NCBI GenBank assembly: GCA_020746875.1
Contig: JAGTJL010000004.1
Coordinates: 124,001 to 188,000 of the forward strand
Length of the DNA stretch: 64,000 nucleotides
Source: Rhexocercosporidium sp. MPI-PUGE-AT-0058
Taxonomy: Eukaryota; Ascomycota; Leotiomycetes; Helotiales
Direction of reading: 5' to 3'
A model generated the notes under the pieces. It did not search any database, was not told where the DNA came from, and worked only from the letters and a program-made list of their open reading frames with translations. The position numbers were made by a program, and so were the translations under genes. Shown in pieces: positions 35,883 to 46,976 of the stretch; the stretch's first letter is position 1, and each line of letters starts with the position of its first letter.

Positions 35883-37069
35883 ATGTCCAACCTCCCTGAG
35901 TCAACACCCCTCGCAGCAGCTCTCAAGTATCTCGAGTTCTCTTGGGACCAAGCTCTTTGGAGCCAAGAGTCTATTGTCTACAAAGTAATCGGCGAGCAGG
36001 CACTAGGTCTGATTGAGGACGTCGAGTTGAGCGAACACAACGGCTTTAGCCACGAGCAAATCAGCGACATCCAGGCATGGAAAACCAATATCGGACACCT
36101 GATTGAGAGCTATGGGAGCGAGTACCTCAACAAGGTATGTTGCCTTTTAGAAATTCTATTACACGTAGAGGATATTGGCTAATTCGGACTTCAAAGATGC
36201 GCCGCGACGCTGAAGAAGAGCTCTTCATCAAATACGCCAACTCCATGCTGTCCAAAGGCCTCCTCATCTACGCCAAGCCAACATTCCTCATCAACTGCAC
36301 CGAATCAGTTGAGCGCCTCGCAATCCAAAAGAAGTATGACACCCAGCGCGAAGCTCTCCTGATGACCAACGACGAAGGTAAGATATCATTCTCTGATGTT
36401 GAAGCACTCCGCGTCGCCGATGGACGCAAGATTTACAGAGGATGTGTACTCATCGACAACCATCTTTCGATTGATGCTGAGCTTCGAGAGTTGAGTGATG
36501 CGGGAGATGCCGTATTGCAGAGAAAGACATGTCTCCCTGATGCTGTCGGCGAGTTGGTGGGCCTGTCACCTGCTGGTGTGCCGTTTGGTAGGGAGGATTC
36601 TTGGGAGTGGGATGAATACTTTTTGACCTTGGGATACAAGAGAGCCGAGGACCTCGCTCAAGAGCCAGAGACAGAGCCAGTACCAGTTTCCCAACAGCAG
36701 CTGCAACAAGAATACCCTCTGCAATATCCTCAACAACCAAATGCCCCACCTCCTGCTCCAGCCAACTCTCTCCTTCTATCCCGCCACGGCCGACCAAACC
36801 CCTACCAACCAACTCCCCAGCCAACTCTCAAGAGCAAAGAAGCCGTGAACAGCAAGTACGGCAAGACGAAGGGGAAGCCTCCTGGAGGAGTTGATTACTT
36901 CGAGTATGATTTGGCGTACAACAGGGCTGATTCTAAGGGTCGGCATATGGGCAAGACTTTGGAGGTGAGGGAGGCGGATAGGTATAGTGGTGAGACGAGA
37001 GATGCGGCTATTGATGATCTGATTAAGAGGGGTTTGTTACCAGCTGGATTTCAAGATCTGGATCCTTGA
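35883..37069 (+). CDS. Unrecognised protein, member D of the SRHGRP/SGETRD family
   Basis: 374 residues from exons 35883-36134 and 36197-37069, with a 62-bp intron (AAG|GTATGT..CTAAT..AAAG|ATG), phase 0, at the same place as in member C. Blocks: LKYLEFSWDQALWSQESIVY (N-terminal helices), SVERLAIQKKYDTQREALLM, GRKIYRGCVLID with SIDAELREL, WDEYFLTLGYKRAED, a Gln/Pro-rich linker, SRHGRPNPYQPTPQPT (from 279), YNRADS, SGETRDAAIDDLI (from 348) and GLLPAGFQDLDP. No signal peptide or TM. Intact. It lies head to head with C, suggesting an inverted duplication followed by divergence. Confidence 0.85.
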
Positions 37070-37954
37070 TTGAGGATTTTCGGGTGCTTTGGAGGGATGC
37101 ATGGATTTGTATTTCTGGCGCAATTAGAGACTCCCTTGGATTCTGGATGAGGAATACTTTTGGAGACACCCTATTTGCTAGACCAAATCAAAATGAACTA
37201 TTGCGCAGCTTGTGCTTCTTTCTCTCATTCGCATGTATTTGATCAATCTTTAGAGTGGATTTGTCTTTTGGTCATGTTGCATTGGAGGAAACAGATAGGG
37301 GTAATATCTCATCAGCTGCAGGAACCTTCCCTCGGGAATATCCACCCAAATCGTGAGTATCTATTACCGCCACTGTAATGCGCTCAAGCTACTGCTAGTA
37401 ATTGGCGACATAGCGAAGGATGGGACCAGGAAGCTTGCTGAACTACTTTGCTTGGCGAGAAGAGCTTGACCGGGAAGGAGAGGCAGCATACTCTAATCAA
37501 GTGAGCAGCTGGCCATAATTTCAAGTTTTACCCTAAAGGCACCATTCAGCAGCTTCTTCGTTCTCTTTCGGCCGTTCAGACCTTAGACTTGAAGGCAGAC
37601 TTAAACTTGAAGTTGCATTGTTCTCCGGACGATTCTTTCATTGATTGAGCCCGCGATTATCGAATTTGCATAGATAATGCTGAACAGTTCAGAACGAAAA
37701 ACTAACCCAGCTGCGCATTACTACCATCTATTGAACAAAAATTGTAGCAGTAGATAATTGACTGCAAATAATACCCAAGGATATTGTTGAGAGTTTGAAA
37801 GCTGTGGCGGGATAAGCGATGTTGACTCGGGCAAGTGGCGGTTCCTTGATGTGCAGATGTCTGCGTTCATCTAAGAACAACGCGTCTCCCTCAATTCAAC
37901 GCGACTTCTGACCATTCAGCCCCAACAGTTCCCCTTACAAGACCTCGAGCCACC
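37070..37954. other. Intergenic; nothing recognised
   Basis: 3' flank of member D and 5' flank of the broken gene at 37.95 kb. No supported ORF or repeat. Confidence 0.45.
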
Positions 37955-38687
37955 ATGGTATCCTCCTCGAAGCGCAAATTCGATGCGTTCAAATTAACTG
38001 GGGATGCATCCAAACCCACCGGAGCTGAATTCAAGATCAAGGCAATCCGTACAGTCCACGCGCTGGACATCGCTGTCCTCGCGAGATAACTATATATGTC
38101 ATAGGTCCTTACTCGCGAAAGGTCGAGACATATCCGGCTCTTCTAACATCCAAATCCTCCAGTATATCACGAAACTCAAGATAGCTGAACACATCGACTC
38201 GAAATACGCCGTGAACGCAGCAACCAAACCCCCCACGCCGCCCAAGAACTTCGACGTCTATTCAAAAGAGTGCTGGTATGCATTAAACACCCAATCCAAG
38301 CGTCTGAAACCCAGCAAACAATTCTAAGCCACCAGAAAAGTACTGGAAGTGCTGGAGAGCAAAAGGAAGACGATTATCAAAGAAGCAGGTGCGGATAAAG
38401 TATGGCAGACGCGTAGGAACGCATTGGAAGTGCTGAGGAAGATATGCAATAGTATCGTGCTTTGTGATGTCCAGGTTATTCGGCATGAGCTCATGAAGGA
38501 TGGGGTCGTGCTGGGTGAGTTTATGGGGACGATGTGTCAGAATGGGAGGGTTTTTTCGGATGTCGAGAAGGGAAAGTATGATGATGAGGGGTTTTTGGAG
38601 AAGATTGAAAAGTTGAAGGAGGCTTGTGATGATTGGGAGGTGAGTATGCCGGATTTGGAGGACCTGCTGGGGATATTTGGGCGGTGA
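37955..38687 (+). pseudogene. Broken hypothetical gene
   Basis: An ATG in good context (CACCATGG) at 37955 starts MVSSSKRKFDAFKLTGD, which runs into TAA after 44 codons. A second frame then reads continuously from about 38105 to TGA 38685-38687 except for one TAA at 38325-38327. It encodes a charged, helical protein (YITKLKIAEHIDSKYAVNA; KVWQTRRNALEVLRKICNSI; EKIEKLKEACDDWEVSMP). An acceptor-like CATAG sits at 38100-38104, but no donor gives frame closure. Read as a recently inactivated gene. No known domain and none of the family A-D motifs. Confidence 0.5.
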
Positions 38688-39845
38688 GGGTTTATTGGAG
38701 GAAATAAACGAACATTCCAAGTGAACAGAGTTTTCGATTTGAAGGGCCAGCCAGCTAACCCGAGGAACAGGCGGAAAACAGCCATGAACATGGAAGGCCC
38801 CATGTAAATCCCATATTTCTCTTGCATATCTTACATCAAATCAGAAGCTGATTAACCTTGGCCCAGCACCGCAGTGTATTCTAAGGTAGACAACAGATTG
38901 ACATGGAGTGTTAGCTTTGGAATCATCTATCGACAAGGTTACACGTTGGCAAAGCTCGCCTAATTCCATTTCATCTCCGCTCGTTAAGTTACAGGATCTT
39001 TACGGAGTATTGCGTGGGCTCTTTCTTTATCTTTCGAGGAGCTTCGTCGTATTTTTAAGCCCGAGAAGATATTTCATGGGAATATGGCCTCTCGTAAGTC
39101 TACAGACCATGAGGTTTATTTTGCTGTGGAATCTGCAGTCAATGAATTGAATCGTAATGGAGGACGGGTCGAGTGAGACATGATGACTTCAAAATAATGG
39201 CAACTGACATCTGGCTTCTAGAACGTATCTAGCCACGATTGAGAATGTCTCACCCACGTGCCTACTTGAACTCGTCGCTTCAATACCTTCTCTTTGAACA
39301 ATGTCCTAATGAGACAGCTGGGGCTGACTCAGTCCCTTTGACGAGGAACATCGACTAGCCAAAGAAGATTCAATTACCGAAGCAAAATTGAGCGGTACGG
39401 CTTGATTATTGGCTCAGTTCACAATGGTTTCTTCGAGACACGTCGGGCGTGCTACTTTCTGTATACTAAAGAAGTCAGCGGGTCTACAAGACAACGCCTG
39501 GGTTTAAAAATACAATACAACCATAGTTTACTGCTGAAGCCTGTTTTTTCATCACTGCATAGCCTCTACCCAACTGAAAAATGGGTTAAGGTTAACGCCC
39601 AAGCAACTTCTCTCTTAACCTCATCATTTAGCGTGCTGAGACTGTTGACAGGTACAGTACATTGATATCGGGGGGCTTTCAATCGGATCCCGAAAGCAGC
39701 AAGCCGCTCATCTATGGCGAAGAGGAGATCCAATGCCACGACTGCTGCGGAAGTTACAGCTTCACCGTCAATAGCTGAACTATAAAACCCTCTGCTAGGG
39801 CTATGATACACGGTCTACTTTAGTACTTCGTCAATGCTGCTGTAA
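38688..39845. other. Intergenic; nothing recognised
   Basis: No ORF with support on either strand. Confidence 0.45.
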
Positions 39846-40106
39846 CGAGCCTACCGCCCAAAGTCCGTGTTTTTAGCGACCTTTTCAGGCTTCGATACAA
39901 ACAAGTCATCGAATTCATTATAATACTATTTGACATCCACAAACTAATCAGTCTTCAAACTAATACTAATCGTGAATATTTGGCTTAAGTTGAGTATGCT
40001 ATAATTGATTTCTTGATTTATAAATAATTAAATCCCGCTTCAATTTCTTCAGGCTTGATTTGTTAGCGAGATGCCCTAAAAACACGGACTTTGGGCGGTA
40101 GGCTCG
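39846..40106. mobile_element. MITE-like 261-bp element with 31-bp terminal inverted repeats
   Basis: The arms 39846-39876 and 40076-40106 are exact inverted copies over 31 bases (CGAGCCTACCGCC.. at the left, its complement at the right). Each side is flanked by TAA (39843-39845 and 40107-40109), so the target duplication is TA or TAA. The interior is AT-rich with no ORF, as expected for a non-autonomous DNA transposon. Confidence 0.88.
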
Positions 40107-40511
40107 TAAGACTCGTGCCAAATTCGGGCTTGGGAATTCACTTATATGCCTGGCCTTTGCGGACCCGTGCAGCAACTGTAATTTCGACATTATATCGCAT
40201 AGGATTCTCTATAACGTCTTTTTCCAGTGAAGTTCGGGGTTGAGTCCTTGAGGAACGCTTTTTGTTGACACCAGATGTGCTTGGATAGCTCTTAGGGGAC
40301 GGGTGGCGACAGGAAAGATTTGTTGGTTTTTGAGGCGATTTGGCCCTAGAATTTTTGGAATGTTACATGAAGAGACGAAGCATATCGTGCTAGACCGTAG
40401 TAGCATGTTTGGTGTTTGTCTCATCTGACAAAGTCAATTTAACCCCCAGAACTTGTTTTCTTGGCCCTGATCAATATTATACAGAGAACTATGCCACAGG
40501 ATCTCAAATTA

Positions 40512-42238
40512 TCATAACTTGTAGCTGCTACTGTATTTGACAACGATTTCACTTGTAGAATCACCAGACTCCCGGCCCACCTGTTAAATGTCAATACTAT
40601 ACCCCGCAATTTTGGCCCCCACAATGTGAGGGATAGAACTCACCTCCTTCATAAAGTCATAGCCATATAACCACTCCAATCCCCCACCCGCTTTCCAATA
40701 CTCATACCTCGGGTTCGCCTTATCCATACGCTGCGCCATCTTCTCGTCACGTTTGACCTGGGCAGGACCGTCCGCCATGACTTTGTACTGCCCCGTTATC
40801 AGAGCGGTAGCTTGGATACGTTCTGCTCTTGGACGACGGATCTTCTCGTATGTTTGTAGAGATTTGGGTATATCTGATGTGGATTGAGCGTATGAGAGAC
40901 ATTCTGCGAGGACAGCGCCATCTTCAACTGCTGTTGCTGCGCCCTGTCCACAGGTTAGTGTGTCATCGTGCCAAAATTATTTCCTACTGAGAGATTTAGA
41001 ATGCAGACGTACAGCACCGAGATGCGGAACCATAGCATGCGCTGCATCACCGAGAATCGCCACTTTTCCACTCTTACTAATCCAGCTTTCCAATTTCGGG
41101 AGATGTGCGATTTTCCAGAGGAAGCAATCTTCTGGCTTCACCAGGGATGCGAATTTGCGAACCCTGGGTTCAAAGTCTTTGACGCATTCGCGAAGAGAGT
41201 CGATAGACCCAAGACGATAAGAAGAGCTGGAATTGGCGGCTAGGATATCGTCTGAGGAAAGAGTGGAGTTGGGATAGAAGATTAATGTCATACGGTAGAC
41301 GGAACTTGAAGAGTCTGGGCCACAGATCATTTGACGGGATGGTCCATACCAACCTGGCGCGTGTCAATATCTTTTCTACGGAAGGAGGAATGGAGACAAA
41401 GAATCAGGGGTCTTTGTCTTTAAGGAAAGCAGATAGACGATACTGACTGTGGATAGCACCCTCTTCCATCAACGGAGCTGTCACGGGATCGCCTCTCATA
41501 TCATCACCGGAGATATTACATTGGTATGCTATGCTCTCTGGTAAAGGTTTTACATCTTCTTCTCTCAATATCTCGCTCCGTACTTTAGATTTGATCCCTG
41601 AGTTAGGTCAATAATTTTCATTGAAATGATTGAGGGGGCTAGAAGGTATGACGAACCATCTGCACCGATGATAATATCGCCCTTGATCTTCTCTCCGCTA
41701 GTCAATGTGACAGAGGGAGTAGTTTCATCCAGGCACTTGATTCGACTTGAGAGTTTGACTTCAACGCCTAGCTCAATCGCTGCGTCATACAGAAGTCTTT
41801 GATATTTTGCGCGTGAAGGCGCCATCACCCTAGAATTAAATCAGCCACAGTTATCAAGCCCAGCAGAATCGAAAGACTCGAAAGGTACTGTCTGCCGGTG
41901 TTAAAGTGGGAGTCGCAACATGACACATACGCATAACCAAAAGTCCCCTCCATAGCCGCATACTCAACCCCTTCAAGCACCTTCCCATCTTGATACCTAA
42001 ATGTCGTATTACCACTTGGGACCGTTTCCGACTCTTTGAATTTCTCCCAGATGCCGTACGAATCCAAGACTCGCGCTGCATTTGGAGGGATAAGGAGACT
42101 ACCACCGAGAGTTTGCAGGGTTGTGCTGCTTTCCAGAATGAGGACTTTGTGGCCTTTGCGACGTAAGCCGATGGAGGCGGCGAGGCCGGCGACACCACCG
42201 CCGATGACGATAATTGTGAATGAAGGATTGGTGGACAT
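40512..42238 (-). CDS. FAD-dependent monooxygenase (salicylate hydroxylase-like)
   Basis: Flavoprotein hydroxylase of the PHBH/UbiH fold, 446 residues from six exons: 42238-41931, 41829-41657, 41597-41448, 41353-41013, 40943-40644 and 40580-40512 (introns 101, 59, 94, 69 and 63 bp), with exact frame closure. GxGxxG motif IIVIGGGVAGLAASIGL near the N terminus, the DG motif in DIIIGADGIKSKVRSE, WYGPSRQM, and the GD motif KVAILGDAAHAMVPHLGAGA. An in-frame ATG at 42292 is possible, but the one at 42238 gives the family-typical short lead before the Rossmann strand. The aromatic substrate cannot be told from sequence. No transcription factor or transporter stands beside it. Confidence 0.92.
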
Positions 42239-42627
42239 TTTTGTTGTTGGGTTGGGATGAATATGGAAGGATGTGATGTCCTGATGTGACATGGAGGAAT
42301 TGATGATGTGAGGTTGGGTGTGTCGTTAACAATTGCCGAGGTTTAGATTTGACGAACACGTGAGCCGAAGCGAGTAAACAGAACAAACAGCAGCAATCAG
42401 AGATTCGACGACAACGTACAGTCTAGATATTCAAAGATTTGTTTGGCGATTTGAGCAATTCTGTAGAAGCTTCAAATACCCCGATCCGACTATCCCATAC
42501 AGATACTAAGATGACTGCTCTTATTCCAACGATGAACAAGACAAGAATACGACAAAAGTCCGAAGCTAAAACCTAGTGATCCAGGTAGAAGAGAGTTGCA
42601 ATAATTCATTCGGGACATTTTTATCAT

Positions 42628-43695
42628 GTGTTAGTCACATCCCGCCTTTCAATCTTCCCGCTTTCAGACCCAGCCTTGTCCTACACCCAACTTCATCGAG
42701 CAACCATACAACCTCCAAAAGACACTTTGTTTTTTTCATTCGATGACGGCAAAGACCGATACGGCGAAACTCTACACCAGGCGCAAGGCGATCTTCTCCA
42801 TGCCCCAAAAGACATGTACGAAAGGATCCCAGTATCCTCCTTATTTACCCACAGCCTAAGCATATCCTCCCTACAAGCATCGATACAGAGCGGCTGTCAC
42901 TTGTGTGATCTTCTCTGGAATGCCCATAGGAAATACTTCACGGTCGCTGCTCAGCTCGAGGAAGAACAGCCGACAGCTCCTGTAGCTGAGTTGCACTACA
43001 GAATAGAGGCAGAGCGCCTATTTCAAATCGAGTTGGGAACGGCGGATACCATCGTCTTGTTCCTTATCATGGAACATCCACGGTCTGTTAGTACAGATAT
43101 GTCTAGCCTAAAGTCGAAATATCGAGGTAGGATCTATGCAAGGGCTCGGAACGTGGATGGGTTGCCACAAGAAAATACTGCATTTTCTGTTGACTGCTTC
43201 ATGACTCCAGAGTCCTTTTTCCAGCATGAACTCTTGTCTGGTGAAATTGAAGTACCATTAATCCTGCCTGTGGGTATAGCTTGGAGTCCATATGAACAGG
43301 CTCTGCTGTGGCTGTCGAGATGTTTGAACACACACTCTGATTGCGTCACAGGGGCTTCATCTGCAGCGAAACGAAACCCCTCGCGGCTCCTGGACATTAG
43401 TACCTCATCACAGGACGTTAGGCTTTGTCGTCCAGATCCCACCCCGTTTCTTAAATACGGCGCTCTCAGTCATCGATGGGAAGCGGACGACCAACTCAGG
43501 CTCCTTAGTACGACCATCGATTCATTTTTGGACAGTATACCAATGAGCCTGTTATCCGGTACGTTCCAGGAGGCGATAGCTGCTCGTCGGGAATTAAATA
43601 TTAGATACATATGGATCGACTCACTGTGCATTTTGCAAGATTCCAAGGATGGCTTGGCTCAAGAATCATCACGAATGGGCGAAGTTTACCAGTAA
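42628..43695 (+). pseudogene. Truncated HET-domain gene
   Basis: An open frame of 355 codons. It has the usual pre-HET region (VSSLFTHSLSISSLQAS, SGCHLCDLLW) and the first half of a HET domain: YGALSHRWEADDQLRLL, then IRYIWIDSLCILQDSKDG and ESSRMGEVYQ. It ends at TAA 43693-43695, exactly where the domain should continue (usually M..IY.nA). The rest of the domain and the C-terminal region are absent, and the sequence passes into repeat-like DNA, so the gene is truncated. The frame opens at 42628 without an ATG; the first in-frame ATG is 42814, and an upstream exon is possible. HET proteins trigger vegetative incompatibility. Confidence 0.75.
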
Positions 43696-44691
43696 AATCA
43701 TACTCAACTTTTTTTTCTCTCGCTGATTCTGTTTTCGTGTTTGGACGCGAGCAGCTGCCGCCTTAACCTAAGCCGAGGGTGAGCATTCCTGACCATTCCT
43801 GACCATTCCTGAGCACGTCTTGAGTACGGCCGGAGCTTGGCCTGAGCATGTGCTGAGGGGCCATTTACAGGGACTTGTTCCGGCTCCCTTTATGCTCGTT
43901 ACACTTTCCTCATTTTGTCTCCCATTTTGGCTCCCTTGCGACCGAGATTCCCCCGAGCCATTTGAATTCGCTTCCAAACACTGGATTACGACCTTTGCGG
44001 GTGGTGGCCATGGAAAATCGCAGTTTGCTCCACTATACATGGATAGGCAGTTGGGAGGCCAGAACTGGGCTCAGGTAGCTAGTATCCCGTTTCGGAACCT
44101 TAAACTTACTACTCGCCGGGTCATCACAGCCGCGCGTCTCTGCTTACACACAGCCACGAACTTATTTTAGAAACTCGTAGTGAGCGTGAGAGAAAACAGA
44201 TGGTTTAATTTTGAGCAAGAACCTATTTGCAGTCAAACAAGTATAAAAGGAAGTATTTCTCTAGCTAATTAAGAGTACTTCCCCACTATACCATTCTACT
44301 ACTCTCTACAAGACTTCGATCTATTCTGTTTCTTCCGTGTCAAATTTGGTCTAACTAACCTTATCCGATATATCTATTTCAAAATATAATACTCAATTAC
44401 CGCCGCTATCCTTTTCGCTCTCGGTTCTAATATCACCTACTGTAGCCCGTTAATTACCCGATAATCTAACCCTCCGACGCTCTAGGACATCGTAGATGCT
44501 TAGAACTAATAGGTATTATTAGATTCCTAGCCAAGTTTCACAATTTCTTTCAGCCGCAGAGTCGCTTAACTTATGAGACCTAATCTCTTAAGTAGTAACT
44601 GTACTTATATATCTTCGCAAAACAACTGTGCTGTACAAGTTCAACTCCCACACATTACTCACCAACCCGATCATTCGACAGGATTTACATA
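43696..44691. other. Repeat-like and AT-rich sequence after the truncated HET gene
   Basis: Includes three tandem copies of a 10-bp unit (CATTCCTGAC, 43784-43813) and then AT-rich DNA from 44.18 kb that looks mutated by RIP. A 116-codon ORF at 43820-44170 has no recognised motif. Confidence 0.45.
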
Positions 44692-44812
44692 ATGGGAGTC
44701 GACGAGGGGTTCGACATCTACCCAGCCCTCAATTCTAACTGTCAGGGCCTCTACGACCACTTCCTCGAAGAAGTACTGCAAAAGTATAAAGACGCGGTCC
44801 ACCCCGTTACAG
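44692..44812 (+). pseudogene. Orphan first exon of a hypothetical fungal gene
   Basis: ATG 44692 starts a well-formed exon (MGVDEGFDIYPALNSNCQGL.. ending KDAVHPVTG) with normal codon use, ending at a donor-like AG|GTATTAC at 44813. The downstream sequence is AT-rich and stop-filled, so the rest of the gene is missing. It resembles the N terminus of fungal hypothetical proteins beginning MG..GFDIYPP, but that is from memory. Confidence 0.45.
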
Positions 44813-46238
44813 GTATTACAATATGGGAATGTTAGTGTGTTGCAGGTTTATACTAATTTGGGTCACGAGTTAGTTATGTAGACAGAGTCGGATGCAAACT
44901 CTGCCACGCTAGTTAGACTACTAGTTATTAAAGAGCGTATCTATAGATATCATTACTACTATAATTAATATTATAAGCTAATCAATAACTCCGCACCTCA
45001 ATACTTCCTGGTCTAGTCGTGAATATCCTAGCAATACTTATAAATCTACCTAAATAAATTAAGACTTAAGAAAATAATATTAATAATTATAATTACCTTA
45101 ATAATAATAGAAAAATAAACTATTACTTAAGAACAAGCTGTTTTAAAATATATATATAAAAAAAGTAATATAACAATTAAAGGCCCTAAGGGCCTTATTT
45201 CTAGTATTTAACTAACTAAGTATTATTAAGATTAAATAAGCTTATAATGTGGTTGGGTTGCCCTCAGAGATCCATTTGTCACGTGATTGGGCTGCCATTT
45301 GCTGTATTTAAGGTAGCCTCTAGTGCAACATCCTTCAAGGACAACAACGATTTTTACTACTACAACTTTTCCTTCTTATTCAAACTATACCTCTCCCCTC
45401 CCTTGACAAATTGTACTCCTTAGATATGTGATATATCTAGTATTCGTCAAATGGGTATTTCCTACGTTTACCCTCCGGCACTTGCTTTGCTACCCTCTTG
45501 TTGTGTGCTTGGTGTTTTCCCCTCCACAATAATACTTCCCTTTTATATATTATCATGTGCACGCTTATCCATTTTATTTATATGGAATCGGACCCGTAGT
45601 ATAAGAAGGCCGAGGCTTTTACGGCATCAGTAGAATTAGTCTTACTTATATTTTTAGTCACGCCGGCGTTTTACTTCCCCTTACGGATAACCTTCTTTAT
45701 ATATACGCTTCTCCTTTAGACTTCTTTAAAGGCCAGAGATTAGTTCTTTAAATATATTTTCCCTGAACCTCTACGACGCTTTGCCTGCCGTGAACTCCAT
45801 CTGACAGAATTAAACCTCATTTAGTCGTACCTCCTTTCTCTCGGCATACAAAGTTTCCTTAAAAATGTCTTCCTTCTTCGTCGATTGTCTTTATTAGTAG
45901 TATTATAATATAAGTCTATTCGCGCCGTTATAGTAATAACTTTTCTTAAGGTTCGGGGTCGCGAAAAACAGCGTTCTTTACCCTAATACAAGCAGCCTCA
46001 ACGCCACGGTATCGCATAAACTTATATTTATAATTAAATTAGAAATTAATTAAAAATCCTTAGTAATATTTCCTTTATAACTAAATAATACAAATATTTT
46101 ATTATTATTATTTTCAGAGCCAACCGCCAATGTCTAACGTCTTGATTGTACGGTTTGAACTCTTTGCTTGCAGGCTGTACAAGAGGCTGGCCGGATCTCA
46201 AAATATAAGGAGAGAACAAGGAAGATTCAGAAATGTCT
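44813..46238. other. AT-rich, RIP-like DNA
   Basis: Long A/T-dominated stretches (44.95-45.24 and 45.9-46.1 kb) separated by more balanced sequence. There are no coding frames. The composition contrast with the 10-38 kb gene region is obvious by eye. Confidence 0.6.
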
Positions 46239-46976
46239 CTACCGCGTCTTCTTCCTTGGTATCGTGAACCAACACGCAGCAATGGCCGATAACGTAGCCG
46301 GTAACCCGATCCCGATCCCAACCCCCAGTGCAATCTTATCCGCCCTCGTATAACCGCCTGCCCCCGCCTCCCTCACTTGCGCCGGAGTGGCCGTGGGCGT
46401 CTCAGTCGTCGAGGATGTTGAGAGCTTGTCAATCGGCGCTGTTGCTGTGGGTGATACTGGGCCTAAGCTGATGGGGCCTTTGCGAACATTAGCCTCGAAA
46501 ACACGTCTACGGCAGGCAGGCCAGAGAAGTGCAGCGATCACGCCCACGACGATAGGGAAATATGTCGACGTACCAGCAGAACTTCCACTCGCGTTTCCAT
46601 CCGTTTGTGTGCTCGTCGTCTGCACAGCGGTAATCGCCCTTTGAAACGTATATCCCGCGCTGGAGCAATAATCCGTATATATGCTCGCTGCTGTTGCAAT
46701 GTCCGGGCCTTTTGTACTGCATGCTGTTGGTAAACAGCTGCTCAGGAACGACGCCGCTATGCTTGCTTGGTCAGGGTTGCAGTAGCACTGGTTGTAGTAC
46801 GGATGCCGGCATCCCAACGCGTCTTGGATCGGTGTTACTCCCGTCCACATACAGCCCTGTACACATTGACGAGCAACGAGAAAGCCTGCTGCTGATCCAA
46901 TGCTGACTGTTTGGGTGTCGACGTCTGCAGCGACGCGAGAGACGACGAGGAGCCAAAAAAGAGCGTGAAGGAACAT
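46239..46976 (-). CDS. CFEM-like cysteine-rich secreted/membrane protein
   Basis: 245 residues, ATG 46976 to stop 46239. Signal peptide MFLHALFWLLVVSRVAA. Then eight cysteines spaced C-x3-C-x13-C-x7-C-x-C-x14-C-x4-C-x17-C (CVQGC..CYC..CLPTAC..), close to the CFEM pattern of fungal surface and effector proteins but without the usual Asp before the CxC. A Ser/Thr-rich linker and TM segments follow (STYFPIVVGVIAALLW; IALGVGIGIGLPATLSAIAACW) and it ends in a short basic tail (FTIPRKKTR). The C terminus borders AT-rich DNA and may be cut short, or a last exon may be missing. It may bind haem or iron, or act at the host interface; neither is shown. Confidence 0.7.
   Translation of the reverse strand: MFLHALFWLLVVSRVAADVDTQTVSIGSAAGFLVARQCVQGCMWTGVTPIQDALGCRHPYYNQCYCNPDQASIAASFLSSCLPTACSTKGPDIATAASIYTDYCSSAGYTFQRAITAVQTTSTQTDGNASGSSAGTSTYFPIVVGVIAALLWPACRRRVFEANVRKGPISLGPVSPTATAPIDKLSTSSTTETPTATPAQVREAGAGGYTRADKIALGVGIGIGLPATLSAIAACWFTIPRKKTR

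Noticed and set aside
37955..38687. Fifth member of the SRHGRP/SGETRD family
   Set aside because: None of the five conserved blocks is present in any frame.
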